64,000 nucleotides of DNA from Methanofollis sp. GTDB taxonomy: Archaea; Halobacteriota; Methanomicrobia; Methanomicrobiales; Methanofollaceae. Below are positions 9,255 through 18,404 of the stretch, piece after piece. The stretch lies in assembly GCF_028702905.1 (NCBI RefSeq), contig NZ_JAQVNX010000002.1:1-64000 (forward strand), given 5' to 3'. Below the pieces are notes generated by a model that saw nothing but the letters and a program-made list of their open reading frames with translations, ran no database searches and was not told the DNA's origin. The translations under genes were made by a program, and so were the position numbers. Each line of letters begins with the position of its first letter. Position 1 is the stretch's first letter.

Positions 9255-10684
9255 GTCCGGGCAATTACCGTCGACGTGCCGGGGCGGCCGCAGACAATGC
9301 AGCGCCCCTCCGTCTTCGTGACATGCGGGCTCCTGACCTCAGTGCCGAGGACACTCGCATTCGTCTCTTTTTCGATTCTTTCCGCACACGCCTCGTCGCC
9401 GCACCAGTGCACGACGGCGATGCCTGTCTGGACTGCCTGAATCGCCTCGTCGACACTCTCCGCGGGGACGATATGGGAGGTGAGGAAGGCCTCGGCCTTC
9501 TCCCGCAGGCGCAGGGAGAACGCCGCACAGATCTCGGGGATGCGCACGACGATCTCGTCGCGCTTCACCGCCATCTTCTCGCCGTCCCGCGTGGCGACGA
9601 CGACCGTGCCGGCATCCAGGTCGCGGGGGCCGACCTCGATGCGCAGGGGTACGCCCCGCATCTCCCAGTGGTAATATTTCGCACCAGGCCGCATATCGCG
9701 GTCGTCCACCTTCACCCTGATGCCCGAGGCCTCAAGTTCGTCTTTCAGGGCCGCGGCCGCGGCTACGACCTCATCGGCCCGCTTCTTCATGATGATCGGG
9801 ATGATCACCGCCTGCACGGGCGCCACCTTCGGCGGAAGGATCAGGCCCTTGTCGTCGCCGTGGACACCGATCGTCGCCGCGATGCACCGTTCCGAGATAC
9901 CGTAGCAGGTCTGGGAGACGAACTGCCTCTCGCCGTTCGCGTCCTCGTAGGTGATATCGTAGGTCTTCGAGAAGTGATCGCCGAGGTGGTGGGCGGTCCC
10001 GACCTGGAGGGTCCGGCCGTCAGGCATCAGGGCGTCCACGGCCATCGTGTAGTCGGCGCCCGGGAACTTGTCCCAGTCAGGCCGCTTCGAGATGATCACC
10101 GGGATGCCGAGGTCGTCGTAGAAACGCGTGTACAGGGAGAGGGCGATCTCGACCTGGGCCGCGGCCTCCTCCCAGGTTGCATGGGCCGTGTGCGCCTCCT
10201 TGAAGGAGGTGATCTCGCGGAGGCGGATCAGGGGCCTCGTGTGCTTCGTTTCGTACCTGAAGGTATTGACGATCTGGTACACCTTGAGGGGCAGGTCGGC
10301 ATGCGACCTGACCCAGAGGGAGAACATCGGGTAGATCGCTGTCTCGCTCGTCGGCCTGAGGGCAAGCGGGATGTCGAGTTCTGACAGGCCGCCGTGGGTG
10401 ACCCAGTAGACCTCGTCCTCGAAGCCCTTGATGTGCTCGGCCTCCTTCATGAACTCGGTTTTGGGGATGAGGAGAGGGAAGAGAGTCTCTTCATGGCCAG
10501 ACCTGTCCAGGAGGTCGCGGAGGATTGCATAGGTGTGGCGCCGCAGGCCGAAGCCAAATGGGTACCAGACGTACAGGCCCTTGACCGGGTACCTGACGTC
10601 CATGATCTCGGCACGCCAGAGCACGTCATTATACCAGGCGGAAAAGTCGGATTTTAGGGGAAGTGAACCGCTCTCTTCTTCCAT
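9248..10684 (-). CDS. proS: Proline--tRNA ligase (archaeal/eukaryotic type)
   Basis: Class II aminoacyl-tRNA synthetase charging tRNA-Pro. The 478-residue length and layout (no bacterial editing insertion) are those of the archaeal type. Class II motifs are visible: motif 2 around [18 protein letters not shown] with [10 protein letters not shown] just before, and motif 3 towards the C-terminus of the catalytic core. The anticodon-binding domain is followed by a C-terminal Zn-like segment (CIVCGRPG) and a terminal Tyr, typical of this group. ATG at 10684. Transcribed away from the DUF63/spoIIM pair; tail overlap with the zinc-ribbon gene. Confidence 0.96.
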   Translation of the reverse strand: MEEESGSLPLKSDFSAWYNDVLWRAEIMDVRYPVKGLYVWYPFGFGLRRHTYAILRDLLDRSGHEETLFPLLIPKTEFMKEAEHIKGFEDEVYWVTHGGLSELDIPLALRPTSETAIYPMFSLWVRSHADLPLKVYQIVNTFRYETKHTRPLIRLREITSFKEAHTAHATWEEAAAQVEIALSLYTRFYDDLGIPVIISKRPDWDKFPGADYTMAVDALMPDGRTLQVGTAHHLGDHFSKTYDITYEDANGERQFVSQTCYGISERCIAATIGVHGDDKGLILPPKVAPVQAVIIPIIMKKRADEVVAAAAALKDELEASGIRVKVDDRDMRPGAKYYHWEMRGVPLRIEVGPRDLDAGTVVVATRDGEKMAVKRDEIVVRIPEICAAFSLRLREKAEAFLTSHIVPAESVDEAIQAVQTGIAVVHWCGDEACAERIEKETNASVLGTEVRSPHVTKTEGRCIVCGRPGTSTVIARTY

Positions 10685-10694
10685 GAAAGTAACC

Positions 10695-11261
10695 TCAAAC
10701 TACTAAATGTAGGAGTGCGGGCGTTATAAAGGCCTCTATAATAGCCGCCACGGCAAGAAGGGGCACGACAATGCGGAGAAAGAGGCCACCCAACCGGGCG
10801 GCATCGGCCGCCGCGTCCCCCTGCCCCCTGGCGTCGGCAAAGACGGAACGGGCAAGTGCGAGGCCGAAGGCCGCGGCGATGAAGATGGCCGGGATTTCGA
10901 AGATCCCGTGAGGGGCGAGCCCTGCAAGGAGGCCGAGAGGTCCGACCTTCTCCGCGATCTGGTCGGCAAAGAGGCCGATCACGAGGCCGTTCGAGAAGAG
11001 GATGAAGAAGGTCAGGAGGCCGAAAGTGGCGCCGCCAAGGAAGAGGAGGACGCAGGCCTGCAGGTTGTTCAGGAAAATCTTCACGGCGAGCATGACAGGA
11101 CTGTCGCCGAGGATCTGGGAGAAGACACCCTCCATGATCGTCTTCAGGATCTGGTCTGCCGCCGGGTCTCCCGAGGCGGCGAGGCCGTAGCCCGCGGCGA
11201 TGCCGACAGAGAAGATGACGACCGTCGCGGCAAGATAGGGGAGGAACTCCCGCCTAGACAT
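10695..11261 (-). CDS. Stage II sporulation protein M (SpoIIM/DUF95) family membrane protein
   Basis: 188-residue integral membrane protein with about five hydrophobic helices. The family signature [10 protein letters not shown] is present at about residue 116, preceded by LFSNGLVIG. In bacteria SpoIIM takes part in membrane remodelling; the archaeal homologues have no established role and this organism does not sporulate. Its start overlaps the DUF63 stop by eight bases, so the pair is translationally coupled and probably works together at the membrane. Confidence 0.88.
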   Translation of the reverse strand: MSRREFLPYLAATVVIFSVGIAAGYGLAASGDPAADQILKTIMEGVFSQILGDSPVMLAVKIFLNNLQACVLLFLGGATFGLLTFFILFSNGLVIGLFADQIAEKVGPLGLLAGLAPHGIFEIPAIFIAAAFGLALARSVFADARGQGDAAADAARLGGLFLRIVVPLLAVAAIIEAFITPALLHLVV

Positions 11262-12099
11262 AGATCACCATCCTCATCATGTCCCTGATACCGGGCGCCA
11301 TACCGACGACGATCATCGCAAGGATCACCAGGTGCCAGAAGGCGGGGTTCCCCTCCTTCCGGTACATTTCAAGGACATATATCGCGGGGATGATCACGGC
11401 GAGTTTCAAGGGGAACATCGAAAAGGCCGTCCCTGTCCACTCGATCAGGTGGGAGCCGACGACATGCTGCTCCACATAAGCCATGGGGTGGAGGTCGATC
11501 CCGAAACTCGTGGCGCTCGCGTCGAGCATGTGGCCGGCGATGAGGAGAGTGTACAGGGGGTCAGCGACATACTCCCAGTGGAGGACGTACCTGAGGAAGC
11601 CCCACACCGCCGCGGTCGAGACCGCGGCCATCGCCGGGATCGCAATGAGGACGACGAGGTCGATCCTGGTGTTGACCGCACCCCACCCAAGGAGGAGAAG
11701 GGCGGTCGCAGCCGAAAGAGCGATGCCGATCCACCCGTAGACCCGTATCGAGTCGGCGACAAGGCCCTTCACCTCCAGAATACGGGAGAGGAAGAGGGCG
11801 ATAACGGTGATGAAAAAGACCACGAAGAAGATGATGGGCGTGATCAGGAGGATACGGGCGTCCGACATGATCATCCCGGTGTCCTCGACGACCCGTAGAA
11901 GCCCGCCGAGCACGACGAAGGGGATCGTCGAGAGGACGAAACGCCGGTCGACCTCGATCCCGAAACGGCGGAGGCCGCGATAGACGAGCCAGACCGAAAA
12001 GATGAGGATGAGGGCGTAGGTGAGCGTATCGACGATCGTGTACGGCTGGCCGTACCTGATCGGATCGATGTAGTATTTGTAGAGGAACTCCCTAATCAT
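11254..12099 (-). CDS. DUF63 family integral membrane protein
   Basis: 281-residue polytopic membrane protein with about eight hydrophobic segments, typical DUF63: N-terminal MIREFLYKYYIDPI, then VLGGLLRVVEDTGM and a C-terminal MAPGIRDMMRM. The role of DUF63 is unknown. ATG at 12099 preferred over the TTG at 12111. A TATA-like GATATTAAAG at 12123-12132 (minus strand CTTTAATATC) is about 25-30 bases upstream, which implies an almost leaderless transcript whose promoter lies inside the start of the divergent egsA gene. First gene of the pair with spoIIM. Confidence 0.88.
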   Translation of the reverse strand: MIREFLYKYYIDPIRYGQPYTIVDTLTYALILIFSVWLVYRGLRRFGIEVDRRFVLSTIPFVVLGGLLRVVEDTGMIMSDARILLITPIIFFVVFFITVIALFLSRILEVKGLVADSIRVYGWIGIALSAATALLLLGWGAVNTRIDLVVLIAIPAMAAVSTAAVWGFLRYVLHWEYVADPLYTLLIAGHMLDASATSFGIDLHPMAYVEQHVVGSHLIEWTGTAFSMFPLKLAVIIPAIYVLEMYRKEGNPAFWHLVILAMIVVGMAPGIRDMMRMVIYV

Positions 12100-12110
12100 C
12101 TGTGATCTCA

Positions 12111-13190
12111 ATGGACGGAGAGGATATTAAAGTACTCAGGGAGAAGGTCTTTGACAAGTCCAGATGGATGCAGCTCCCCAGAGACATCCTCATCGGGCAT
12201 AACGTCCTCAGGGAGATACCCTCGGTTTGCAAGGACCTCTGTTTCGGCTCCAATGCCCTCCTTATCGCCGGAGAACATACGATGGCCGTTGCCGGAGACG
12301 AGATCGTCTCCCTCCTCGCAGACACCTGCGATGTGAAGACCTGCATCGTCGGTTCGAACACCCCGGCCGACATCGCACGGATCGAGAGGGAAGGTGCCGG
12401 CGCCGACTTCATCATCGGGGTCGGCGGCGGGCGGGTGATCGACACGGCAAAGATCGTCTCGTACAACCTGGACCGCCAGTTCATCTCGGTCCCGACGGCC
12501 GCTGCCCACGATGGCATCGCCTCGTCGCGGGCAAGCATCCCGACCCCTGAGGGGAGCGTCTCCCTGAGCGCCCACCCTCCCATCGCGGTCGTGGCCGACA
12601 CCGGGATCATCGCCGCCGCACCCCCCCGCCTCCTTGCCGCAGGGTGCGCCGACATCATCTCGAACTACACCGCGATCCTGGACTGGGAACTCGCCCACCG
12701 CCTGCGGGGAGAACCCATCTCCGAGTACGCGATGGCCCTCTCGAAGATGACCGCCGAGATCATCGTGAAAAACGCCGACGTGATCAGCGGCCTGACCGAG
12801 GAAAGCGCCTGGATCGTCATGAAGGCCCTCGTCTCCTCGGGCGTTGCCATGAGCATCGCGGGATCGTCCAGGCCTGCGAGCGGCGGCGAGCACAAGTTCT
12901 CCCACGCCCTCGACCGGATCGCGCCGGGGAAGGCGCTCCACGGGGAACAGTGCGGCGTCGGGGCGATCATCACGATGTACCTCCACGGCGGGGACTGGCG
13001 GTGGATACGGGACTCGCTGAAGAGGATCGGGGCGCCGACAACGCCTGCTGAACTCGGGATCGACGACGCAACCGCGGTCGAGGCGGTCCTTGCGGCACGC
13101 ACCATCAGGCCCGAACGTTTCACCATCCTGGACATGGGCCTCTCGAAAGAGAGTGCCGAACGGATCATCAGGATGCTGTACGAGGAGTGA
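12111..13190 (+). CDS. egsA: sn-Glycerol-1-phosphate dehydrogenase
   Basis: Reduces dihydroxyacetone phosphate to sn-glycerol-1-phosphate, which sets the stereochemistry of archaeal ether lipids. The 359-residue protein has the NAD-binding GGGRVIDTAK, the substrate region PTAAAHDGIASSRAS, and the Zn-binding His residues in SGGEHKFSHALD and ALHGEQCG. ATG at 12111 is preceded at close range by GTGATC, an archaeal ribosome binding sequence; GTG at 12102 is an alternative start. Only 11 bases separate this ATG from the divergent DUF63 ATG, so its promoter must lie inside that gene. UPF0179 follows after six bases. Confidence 0.96.
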   Translation: MDGEDIKVLREKVFDKSRWMQLPRDILIGHNVLREIPSVCKDLCFGSNALLIAGEHTMAVAGDEIVSLLADTCDVKTCIVGSNTPADIARIEREGAGADFIIGVGGGRVIDTAKIVSYNLDRQFISVPTAAAHDGIASSRASIPTPEGSVSLSAHPPIAVVADTGIIAAAPPRLLAAGCADIISNYTAILDWELAHRLRGEPISEYAMALSKMTAEIIVKNADVISGLTEESAWIVMKALVSSGVAMSIAGSSRPASGGEHKFSHALDRIAPGKALHGEQCGVGAIITMYLHGGDWRWIRDSLKRIGAPTTPAELGIDDATAVEAVLAARTIRPERFTILDMGLSKESAERIIRMLYEE

Positions 13191-13196
13191 TATGGT

Positions 13197-13646
13197 ATGG
13201 CAGAAACAAAACCGAAAGTGACCCTGATTGGGAAATGCCTGGCAGAGAAAGGACTCGAATTCGTGTACGAGGGGCAGCTGGCCGTGTGCCAGACCTGCAA
13301 ACTCCTGAAGGTGTGCCACAACCTCCAGCCGGGAAAAAAATACCAGATCGTCGAGATACGGAAGAACACCGATCAGGACTGCCCTATCCACCGCGACGGC
13401 ATCTGCGCCGTCGAGGTGATCGAGGCGCCGATCGTCACCCTCATCCCGGCAGACCGGGCGATCCTCAACTCGACTGTCAGGTATGAACCGGTCTGCACAA
13501 AGACCGACTGCCGGAGTTACCCTCTCTGCCACCCCGACGGCATCATCGAAGGGGAGAAGTACCTTGTCGCAAAGGTGCTCGGCAATGCCCCTGACGTCTG
13601 CGAGAAGGGAAAGAACCTGAAACTCGTCGAACTCAGGCCCGTCTGA
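13197..13646 (+). CDS. UPF0179 family protein
   Basis: 149-residue archaeal protein of the conserved UPF0179 family, found mainly in methanogens and haloarchaea. It has eight or more cysteines in pairs (CQTCKLLKVCHN, CPIHRDGIC, CTKTDCRSYPLCHP), so it may carry a metal or an iron-sulphur cluster; no activity is established. It lies directly downstream of egsA, presumably in one transcript, and ends next to the convergent ADP-ribosylglycohydrolase gene without a gap. Confidence 0.92.
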   Translation: MAETKPKVTLIGKCLAEKGLEFVYEGQLAVCQTCKLLKVCHNLQPGKKYQIVEIRKNTDQDCPIHRDGICAVEVIEAPIVTLIPADRAILNSTVRYEPVCTKTDCRSYPLCHPDGIIEGEKYLVAKVLGNAPDVCEKGKNLKLVELRPV

Positions 13647-14531
13647 TCAGGCGTGCTCCGCGGCGGCCCAGAGCCGCTGTGCCAGGGCAAGGAGCTGGCC
13701 GGTGTGCCTGAAGCCCACGAGCCAGCGGTGGGGTATGGTGGAAAAACCGTAACAGGCGCCGGCAAGGGCCCCGGCGATCGCCCCGACCGTGTCCGCATCG
13801 CCCCCCAGGTTGACGGCCCGCAACACCGTTTTTTCAAAACCGTCCGCACTCATGAAGACGGCGACGGCGCAGTGCGTGGTCTGGACGGCGTCGAGAGAGG
13901 GTTCGAGGGGCCAGGCATGGAAGTTCCCGACCCTCTCCAGCACCTCCGGGTTCTCGCAGCGGTCGAGGGCATGACAGAAGGCGCTGACCTTCGGCGTCCC
14001 CCGGCACATCTCCGAGATCATCAGGTTCACGAAGGCCGAGCATTCACCGGCGACCGGGTCATGATGGGTGAGGGCCGAGCAGGCAAGGCTCACCTCTCGC
14101 ACACGGACCGGCGCATAATAGATTCCGAGCGGTGGTCCACGCATCACGCTCCCGTTTGTCCTGCTCCCCCTGTTATGGATATGAGCGATCCGGGCAGCGT
14201 CTTCAGGGCTGAAACCCTCCTTGATGAGGGAGAAGACCATCCGCGAGGTGGGGCCGTAGTACTCCGGTGCGCGATCAAAACCCGTAATGAGGCGCCCTAC
14301 AAAGTCTTCAGACAAAAAACCCCTGCAAAAGACGAGGGACTGGGCCAGCCCCACGGCCTGCAGGGTGTCGTCGGTATATTCGCCCCGTGTCATGCCGTGG
14401 ATCCCTCCGCCGACCATATTTGTCACGGTTTTTTCCGGCGGCGGGAGGCCTTCGAGGGGCGCACCCAACGCGTCCCCCACTGCCAGCCCAAGGAGCGTGC
14501 CTGCTGCATTCTGGTAGGGGAATATAAACAT
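13647..14531 (-). CDS. ADP-ribosylglycohydrolase (DraG/ARH family)
   Basis: Removes ADP-ribose from protein side chains or small ADP-ribosyl compounds with two Mg ions. The roughly 294-residue protein shows the family's metal sites: LLGLAVGDALGAPLEG at the N-terminus, GEYTDDTLQA, and GGDADTVGAIAGALAGA near the C-terminus. Target unknown; no nitrogenase genes are in the window, so a DraG role on nitrogenase is not supported here. Start uncertain: ATG 14531, GTG 14534 and TTG 14537 follow each other and GGAGG lies further upstream at about 14551-14555. Divergent from the UPF0058 gene. Confidence 0.9.
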   Translation of the reverse strand: MFIFPYQNAAGTLLGLAVGDALGAPLEGLPPPEKTVTNMVGGGIHGMTRGEYTDDTLQAVGLAQSLVFCRGFLSEDFVGRLITGFDRAPEYYGPTSRMVFSLIKEGFSPEDAARIAHIHNRGSRTNGSVMRGPPLGIYYAPVRVREVSLACSALTHHDPVAGECSAFVNLMISEMCRGTPKVSAFCHALDRCENPEVLERVGNFHAWPLEPSLDAVQTTHCAVAVFMSADGFEKTVLRAVNLGGDADTVGAIAGALAGACYGFSTIPHRWLVGFRHTGQLLALAQRLWAAAEHA

Positions 14532-14588
14532 CACCAATAAGTTATATCAACCTCCGAAAAAATGTATTTTTTGAAGTTAGGTGATTGC

Positions 14589-14861
14589 GTGCAGAAGGAA
14601 GAGTTGCTCCATTTACACATGTTGCTGATGCACATCAAGAAGTATTACGAGACCACCACAGGAGAGGAGGTCTACACCCCCGACTATGATGTGCTTCATG
14701 TATCCCCTGCCCATATCCACAAGAACAAGATCACTCATAAAAAAGCGATCCTCGCCCTTGGTGAAGACCTCGTTCACCAGCTGCGGACAACCCCACACCT
14801 CCACCAGCTGGAGAACATGCACGAAGCGACCACTAATGAGGTCGTAATGCAAGAACATTAA
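14589..14861 (+). CDS. UPF0058 family protein
   Basis: 90-residue archaeal protein of the UPF0058 family, starting MQKEELLHLHMLLMHIKKYYE-like, with a His-rich middle (HVSPAHIHKNKITHKKAI). GTG at 14589 is the likely start because AGGTGAT lies just upstream at 14579-14585 and the family begins there; the open frame from 14562 adds nine residues that do not fit. The function of the family is unknown. The Elp3 gene starts five bases after its stop. Confidence 0.85.
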   Translation: MQKEELLHLHMLLMHIKKYYETTTGEEVYTPDYDVLHVSPAHIHKNKITHKKAILALGEDLVHQLRTTPHLHQLENMHEATTNEVVMQEH

Positions 14862-14866
14862 CCGGT

Positions 14867-16438
14867 ATGGATGATGTCGAAATCTACCGGGAGATAATCT
14901 CCCGGATCTCTTCTTCCCCCTGCGGCCCCGCAGACCTCCAGCGGATCAAGATCGAGGTCTGCCGGGAGCACAGTTGTGCGGTGGTCCCGAAAAACTCTGC
15001 CATTCTTGCCGCCGCCACCCCACAAGAGGCAAAGCGGCTCCGTCGCCTCCTCCGGGTCAAGCCGACGCGGACGATCTCGGGCGTCGCCCCGGTGGCCGTG
15101 ATGACCTCGCCCGCACCCTGCCCACATGGGAAATGTCTCCCCTGCCCGGGCGGGCCGGACCACCCCTTCCAATCGCCCCAGAGTTATACGGGGCAGGAAC
15201 CTGCGGCCCTGCGGGGCGCCCAGAACGGGTACGACCCCTACGAACAGGTGCAGGCGCGTCTCTCCCAGCTTGAGGCCCTCGGCCACTATGTGGACAAGGC
15301 CGAACTGATAGTGATGGGCGGGACGATCACGGCACGGCCACGGGAGTACCAGGAAGAGTTTGTCGCATCCTGTATCCATGCAATGAACGAGTACGGCACC
15401 GGGGCGCACCGGCCCCTCCCCCCGCGGGACGAGGTCTTCGCCGGGAACGAGCGCGCGGGGGTGCGGTGCATCGCCGCCACCTTCGAGACGCGGCCCGACT
15501 GGTGCCGGAGGGAGCACATCAACGGGATGCTCGACCTCGGGGTGACCAAGGTGGAACTCGGGGTCCAGCACACAGAGGACCGTATCCTCGCCTTCAACAG
15601 GCGCGGCTGCACTGTCGAGGACGCCGTGGAGGCGAACACGATGCTCCGCGATGCCGGGATCAAGGTCGGTTTCCATATCATGCCGAACCTGCCAGGAAGC
15701 GACCTCGAACTGGACAGGGAGATGTTCCGGACCCTCTTCGACGACGAAAGGTTCAGGCCGGACTTCCTGAAGATCTACCCGACGCTCGTCACGCCGGGGT
15801 CGGAGATCGAGGCGCTCTGGCAACGCGGCGAGTATGCGCCGTACCCGGAGGACGAGCTGGTCGGGCTCATCGCCCATGCCAAGGCCATCCTCCCTGAGTA
15901 CGTCCGCCTCCAGCGTGTCCAGCGCGACATCCCGGCACGACTGATCGTGGCCGGGTCGCACCACTCGAACTTCAGGCAACTCGCGCAGGAACGGCTCAGG
16001 GCAGAGGGGGGGACATGCCGGTGCATCAGGTGCCGGGAGGCCGGCCGGCACCCTGCCGGTGCTGAACCGTCCTTCCGCGACCTCGCATACCGGTGCTGCG
16101 GCGGCGAGGAGCACTTCGTCCAGGCCGAATCAGGGGACGCCCTGATCGGATTTGCGCGCCTCAGGTACCCGGGCGAGGTCTTCAGGCCGGAACTGGAGGG
16201 GGCTGCCCTCCTGCGCGAACTCCATGTGTACGGGACGATGGTCCCGATCGGGGAGGACGGCGAGGAGGGAGAGTTCCAGCACCGGAGTTTCGGCAAAGAA
16301 CTTCTTGCCAGGGCCGAGGCGATGGCAGAGGAGGAAGGATACGGGAGTCTTGCCATCAACAGCGGTATCGGGGTCCGCCCGTACTACCGGAGTCAGGACT
16401 ATGAACGTGAAGGTCCATATATGGTAAAGAGGCTTTGA
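14867..16438 (+). CDS. elp3: Elp3-type tRNA uridine-34 modification enzyme (radical SAM plus acetyltransferase)
   Basis: Catalytic subunit that adds a carboxymethyl-type group to the wobble uridine of tRNAs; in archaea it works without the other Elongator subunits. The 523-residue protein has a basic N-terminus, the cluster-binding Cys motif CPHGKCLPC near residue 84, the radical SAM barrel (GVTKVELGVQHTED, GFHIMPNLPGSD), a zinc segment (CRCIRCREAG) and a C-terminal GNAT domain ending in INSGIGVRPYYRSQDY. ATG at 14867. Its stop overlaps the priS ATG. Confidence 0.95.
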   Translation: MDDVEIYREIISRISSSPCGPADLQRIKIEVCREHSCAVVPKNSAILAAATPQEAKRLRRLLRVKPTRTISGVAPVAVMTSPAPCPHGKCLPCPGGPDHPFQSPQSYTGQEPAALRGAQNGYDPYEQVQARLSQLEALGHYVDKAELIVMGGTITARPREYQEEFVASCIHAMNEYGTGAHRPLPPRDEVFAGNERAGVRCIAATFETRPDWCRREHINGMLDLGVTKVELGVQHTEDRILAFNRRGCTVEDAVEANTMLRDAGIKVGFHIMPNLPGSDLELDREMFRTLFDDERFRPDFLKIYPTLVTPGSEIEALWQRGEYAPYPEDELVGLIAHAKAILPEYVRLQRVQRDIPARLIVAGSHHSNFRQLAQERLRAEGGTCRCIRCREAGRHPAGAEPSFRDLAYRCCGGEEHFVQAESGDALIGFARLRYPGEVFRPELEGAALLRELHVYGTMVPIGEDGEEGEFQHRSFGKELLARAEAMAEEEGYGSLAINSGIGVRPYYRSQDYEREGPYMVKRL

Positions 16439-17571
16439 TGAAACCCGCAACCCTCGAATTCGTCCGGCAACGCTTCATGTCGTATTACCAGCAGGGCCAC
16501 CTCAGTGTCCCGCCGGCGCTCGAACACCGGGAATGGGGGTTCATTTTCTTCGACGCAAAGCCCGAGGTGAGGATGCGGCGGCATCTTGGTTTCGGGTCGC
16601 AGGACGAATGCCTGGAGTATATCAGGTCGATGGTCCCGGCCCATGCCTATTATTCGACGGCGTACTACACGAACCCGGCCGCGGGGACGATGGGGGAGAA
16701 GGGCTGGACAGGGGCCGACCTGATCTTCGACATCGACGCCGACCACCTCATCCGCGGCGTGCCCTATGATGCCATGCTCGCCCGGGTAAAGGAGGAGACG
16801 GAGAAACTCCTCGACATGCTCACCGGTGAACTCGGCTTTTCGGCGCGCACCCTCTCCCTTGTCTTCTCGGGCGGACGGGGCTATCACGTCCATGTACGCG
16901 ACCCGAGAGTGAGGGGCTGGGAGAGCCGCGAACGGCGCGAGGTCGTGGACTACCTCTGCGGGACCGGGATCGAGCCACAGATGCTCTTCGCCGCTGGGAA
17001 CGGTTCTTCCGGGTGGCAGCAGCGTTTTTCTGTCGCCATGAAGGCCTATGCCGACCGGCTTCTCGCCGGCGGTGAGAAGGCCGCCCTGAAACACCTCAAG
17101 GGAATGAAAGGGGTCGGCGAGACCTATGCCGGCCGGTTCCTCGTGGCCCTGCAGAACTTCGGCGGCGAGGAGGAGCGCCCCACAGACGCCCTCCTCACCT
17201 CACCGGTGATGCAGACGCTTCTCTCCGCGGAAGGGGGCGAACTGCTCCCCCTCCTCAAAATTCAGGCGGCCCTCGTCGATGAACCGGTGACGACCGACAT
17301 CAAACGGCTGATCAGGATGCCGACCTCCCTCCACGGCGGGAGCGGCCTCCGGGTCGTCGAGATCCCGCCCGGCGACCTCGCCGGGTTCGACCCCCTTGTC
17401 GACGCCGTCGTCTTCGGGGAGCGTGAGGTGAAGATCGACCTTGCCTTCCCGCTCGCTATGCCGATTCTCGGGAACACCTGGAAACTGAGAAAAGGTACGA
17501 ACGTCGTCCCCGAAGCCCTCGCGGTCTTCCTCTGCTGCCGCGGGATCGCCGAGATCGGAGGCAGGGCATGA
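16438..17571 (+). CDS. priS: DNA primase small catalytic subunit PriS
   Basis: Makes RNA/DNA primers at archaeal replication forks together with PriL. The 377-residue protein has the catalytic carboxylates in FDIDADH (about residue 100), the nucleotide-binding SGGRGYHVHV (about 143-152), and the C-terminal PTSLHGGSGLRV. ATG at 16438 overlaps the elp3 stop (TGATG). Its own stop overlaps the Gins51 ATG by four bases, so primase and GINS are translationally coupled. PriL is not in the window. Confidence 0.96.
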   Translation: MKPATLEFVRQRFMSYYQQGHLSVPPALEHREWGFIFFDAKPEVRMRRHLGFGSQDECLEYIRSMVPAHAYYSTAYYTNPAAGTMGEKGWTGADLIFDIDADHLIRGVPYDAMLARVKEETEKLLDMLTGELGFSARTLSLVFSGGRGYHVHVRDPRVRGWESRERREVVDYLCGTGIEPQMLFAAGNGSSGWQQRFSVAMKAYADRLLAGGEKAALKHLKGMKGVGETYAGRFLVALQNFGGEEERPTDALLTSPVMQTLLSAEGGELLPLLKIQAALVDEPVTTDIKRLIRMPTSLHGGSGLRVVEIPPGDLAGFDPLVDAVVFGEREVKIDLAFPLAMPILGNTWKLRKGTNVVPEALAVFLCCRGIAEIGGRA

Positions 17572-18251
17572 GCGACTTCCTCAATGACATCCGTTTGATC
17601 GTCTGGAACGAGAAGGAGAGCGGAAAACTCTCCGAGATCCCCGGCGACCTCTTCAGGAACGGAAAGAAGAGCCTTGAAGAGATCCAGGCACGCATCAGGG
17701 AGTTTTCCAACCCGCTCTCCGAGGAGGCGGCAGAACTCCTCGACCAGTACCACAGCACCAGGGAAACGCTCAACACGATCATCAAACTCCGCCTCAAGAA
17801 GATCCTCAAACTTGCCGAAGCCCAGATCGAGGAGCGGTACTACGACAAGGATGAGGTGAAGTTGATGCTCCCCCCCGAGCGGGCCATGTTCGACGCGGTC
17901 TGCCGGGAGATCGGCGTTTGCCGCGACACCCTCATGGGAGAGCCCGGAGGAGAGGCGGCCGCCGTGAAAGAAACCCTCAAGGAAGAGCACCCGGCAGAGG
18001 GCGGCACACCCTTCGATTTCGGGGAAGAGGCCTTCTTTGAGGACGAAGCCCCGGCGGCGCAGGCGGCAGACGAAGAGAAAGCCGCAGACAGAACCGCCGT
18101 CGTACTCATGACGCAGGATGTGCCGGGCTTCATGGGGCTCGACGGCCGGACGTACGCCCTCGAGGAGGAGGACATCGTCACCCTTCCGAAGGGGAACGCG
18201 GAGGTCCTCTGCGAACGCAACATAGCCTTAAATATAAGGCTTATCAAATAA
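17568..18251 (+). CDS. gins51: GINS complex subunit Gins51
   Basis: Component of the archaeal replicative helicase complex (CMG-like: MCM, GINS, GAN/Cdc45). The 227-residue protein has the helical A domain first (FLNDIRLIVWNEKESGKL onward, residues 1-110), a variable acidic Glu/Ala-rich linker (about 120-170), and the small B domain at the C-terminus (VPGFMGLDGRTYALEEEDIVTLP). This A-then-B order defines Gins51. It overlaps priS by four bases, the usual euryarchaeal pairing. Near its 3' end lies a TATA-like sequence that may start the downstream ribosomal transcript. Confidence 0.93.
   Translation: MSDFLNDIRLIVWNEKESGKLSEIPGDLFRNGKKSLEEIQARIREFSNPLSEEAAELLDQYHSTRETLNTIIKLRLKKILKLAEAQIEERYYDKDEVKLMLPPERAMFDAVCREIGVCRDTLMGEPGGEAAAVKETLKEEHPAEGGTPFDFGEEAFFEDEAPAAQAADEEKAADRTAVVLMTQDVPGFMGLDGRTYALEEEDIVTLPKGNAEVLCERNIALNIRLIK
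18227..18242 (+). promoter_or_regulatory. Palindromic TATA element inside the 3' end of gins51
   Basis: GCCTTAAATATAAGGC is a perfect six-base inverted repeat around AATA and contains a good archaeal TATA box (TTAAATATAA). A start site about 25 bases downstream would give the L44e-S27e-aIF2-alpha transcript a leader of roughly 140 bases. Confidence 0.5.
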
Positions 18252-18275
18252 TACAGGTATTCGAGAGAATAGTTT

Positions 18276-18378
18276 CGGAATATGGCCGCGGGAAAAATCT
18301 TCCGGATCTTTGCCGGATCGGGATTTCCCGCGGGGAAAAGCGTATTCCGGCACTGCCGAAATGGCCCGTAAACGGGCC
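18276..18378 (+). ncRNA. Structured leader RNA upstream of rpl44e (two hairpins)
   Basis: Hairpin one is a long stem: CGGAATA (18276-18282) with TATTCCG (18343-18349) outside, and CCGCGGGAAA (18286-18295) with TTTCCCGCGG (18324-18333) inside. Hairpin two is GGCCCGT (18363-18369) with ACGGGCC (18372-18378). Both lie between gins51 and rpl44e, downstream of the TATA element. It could be an autoregulatory ribosomal-protein leader, a processed small RNA, or a terminator for the primase transcript. No known RNA family is recognised. Confidence 0.45.
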
Positions 18379-18404
18379 GAAAGAGATCACGAGGGGCTTA
18401 TATC

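Noticed and set aside
12108..13532. 474-codon open frame antisense to egsA and UPF0179
   Set aside because: Mirror of GC-rich coding sequence on the other strand; composition rich in Asp/Arg/Gly as expected for a shadow frame, no family similarity, and it spans two real genes.
13647..14531. DraG role in nitrogenase control
   Set aside because: No nif genes or DraT partner in the window; only the hydrolase family can be stated.
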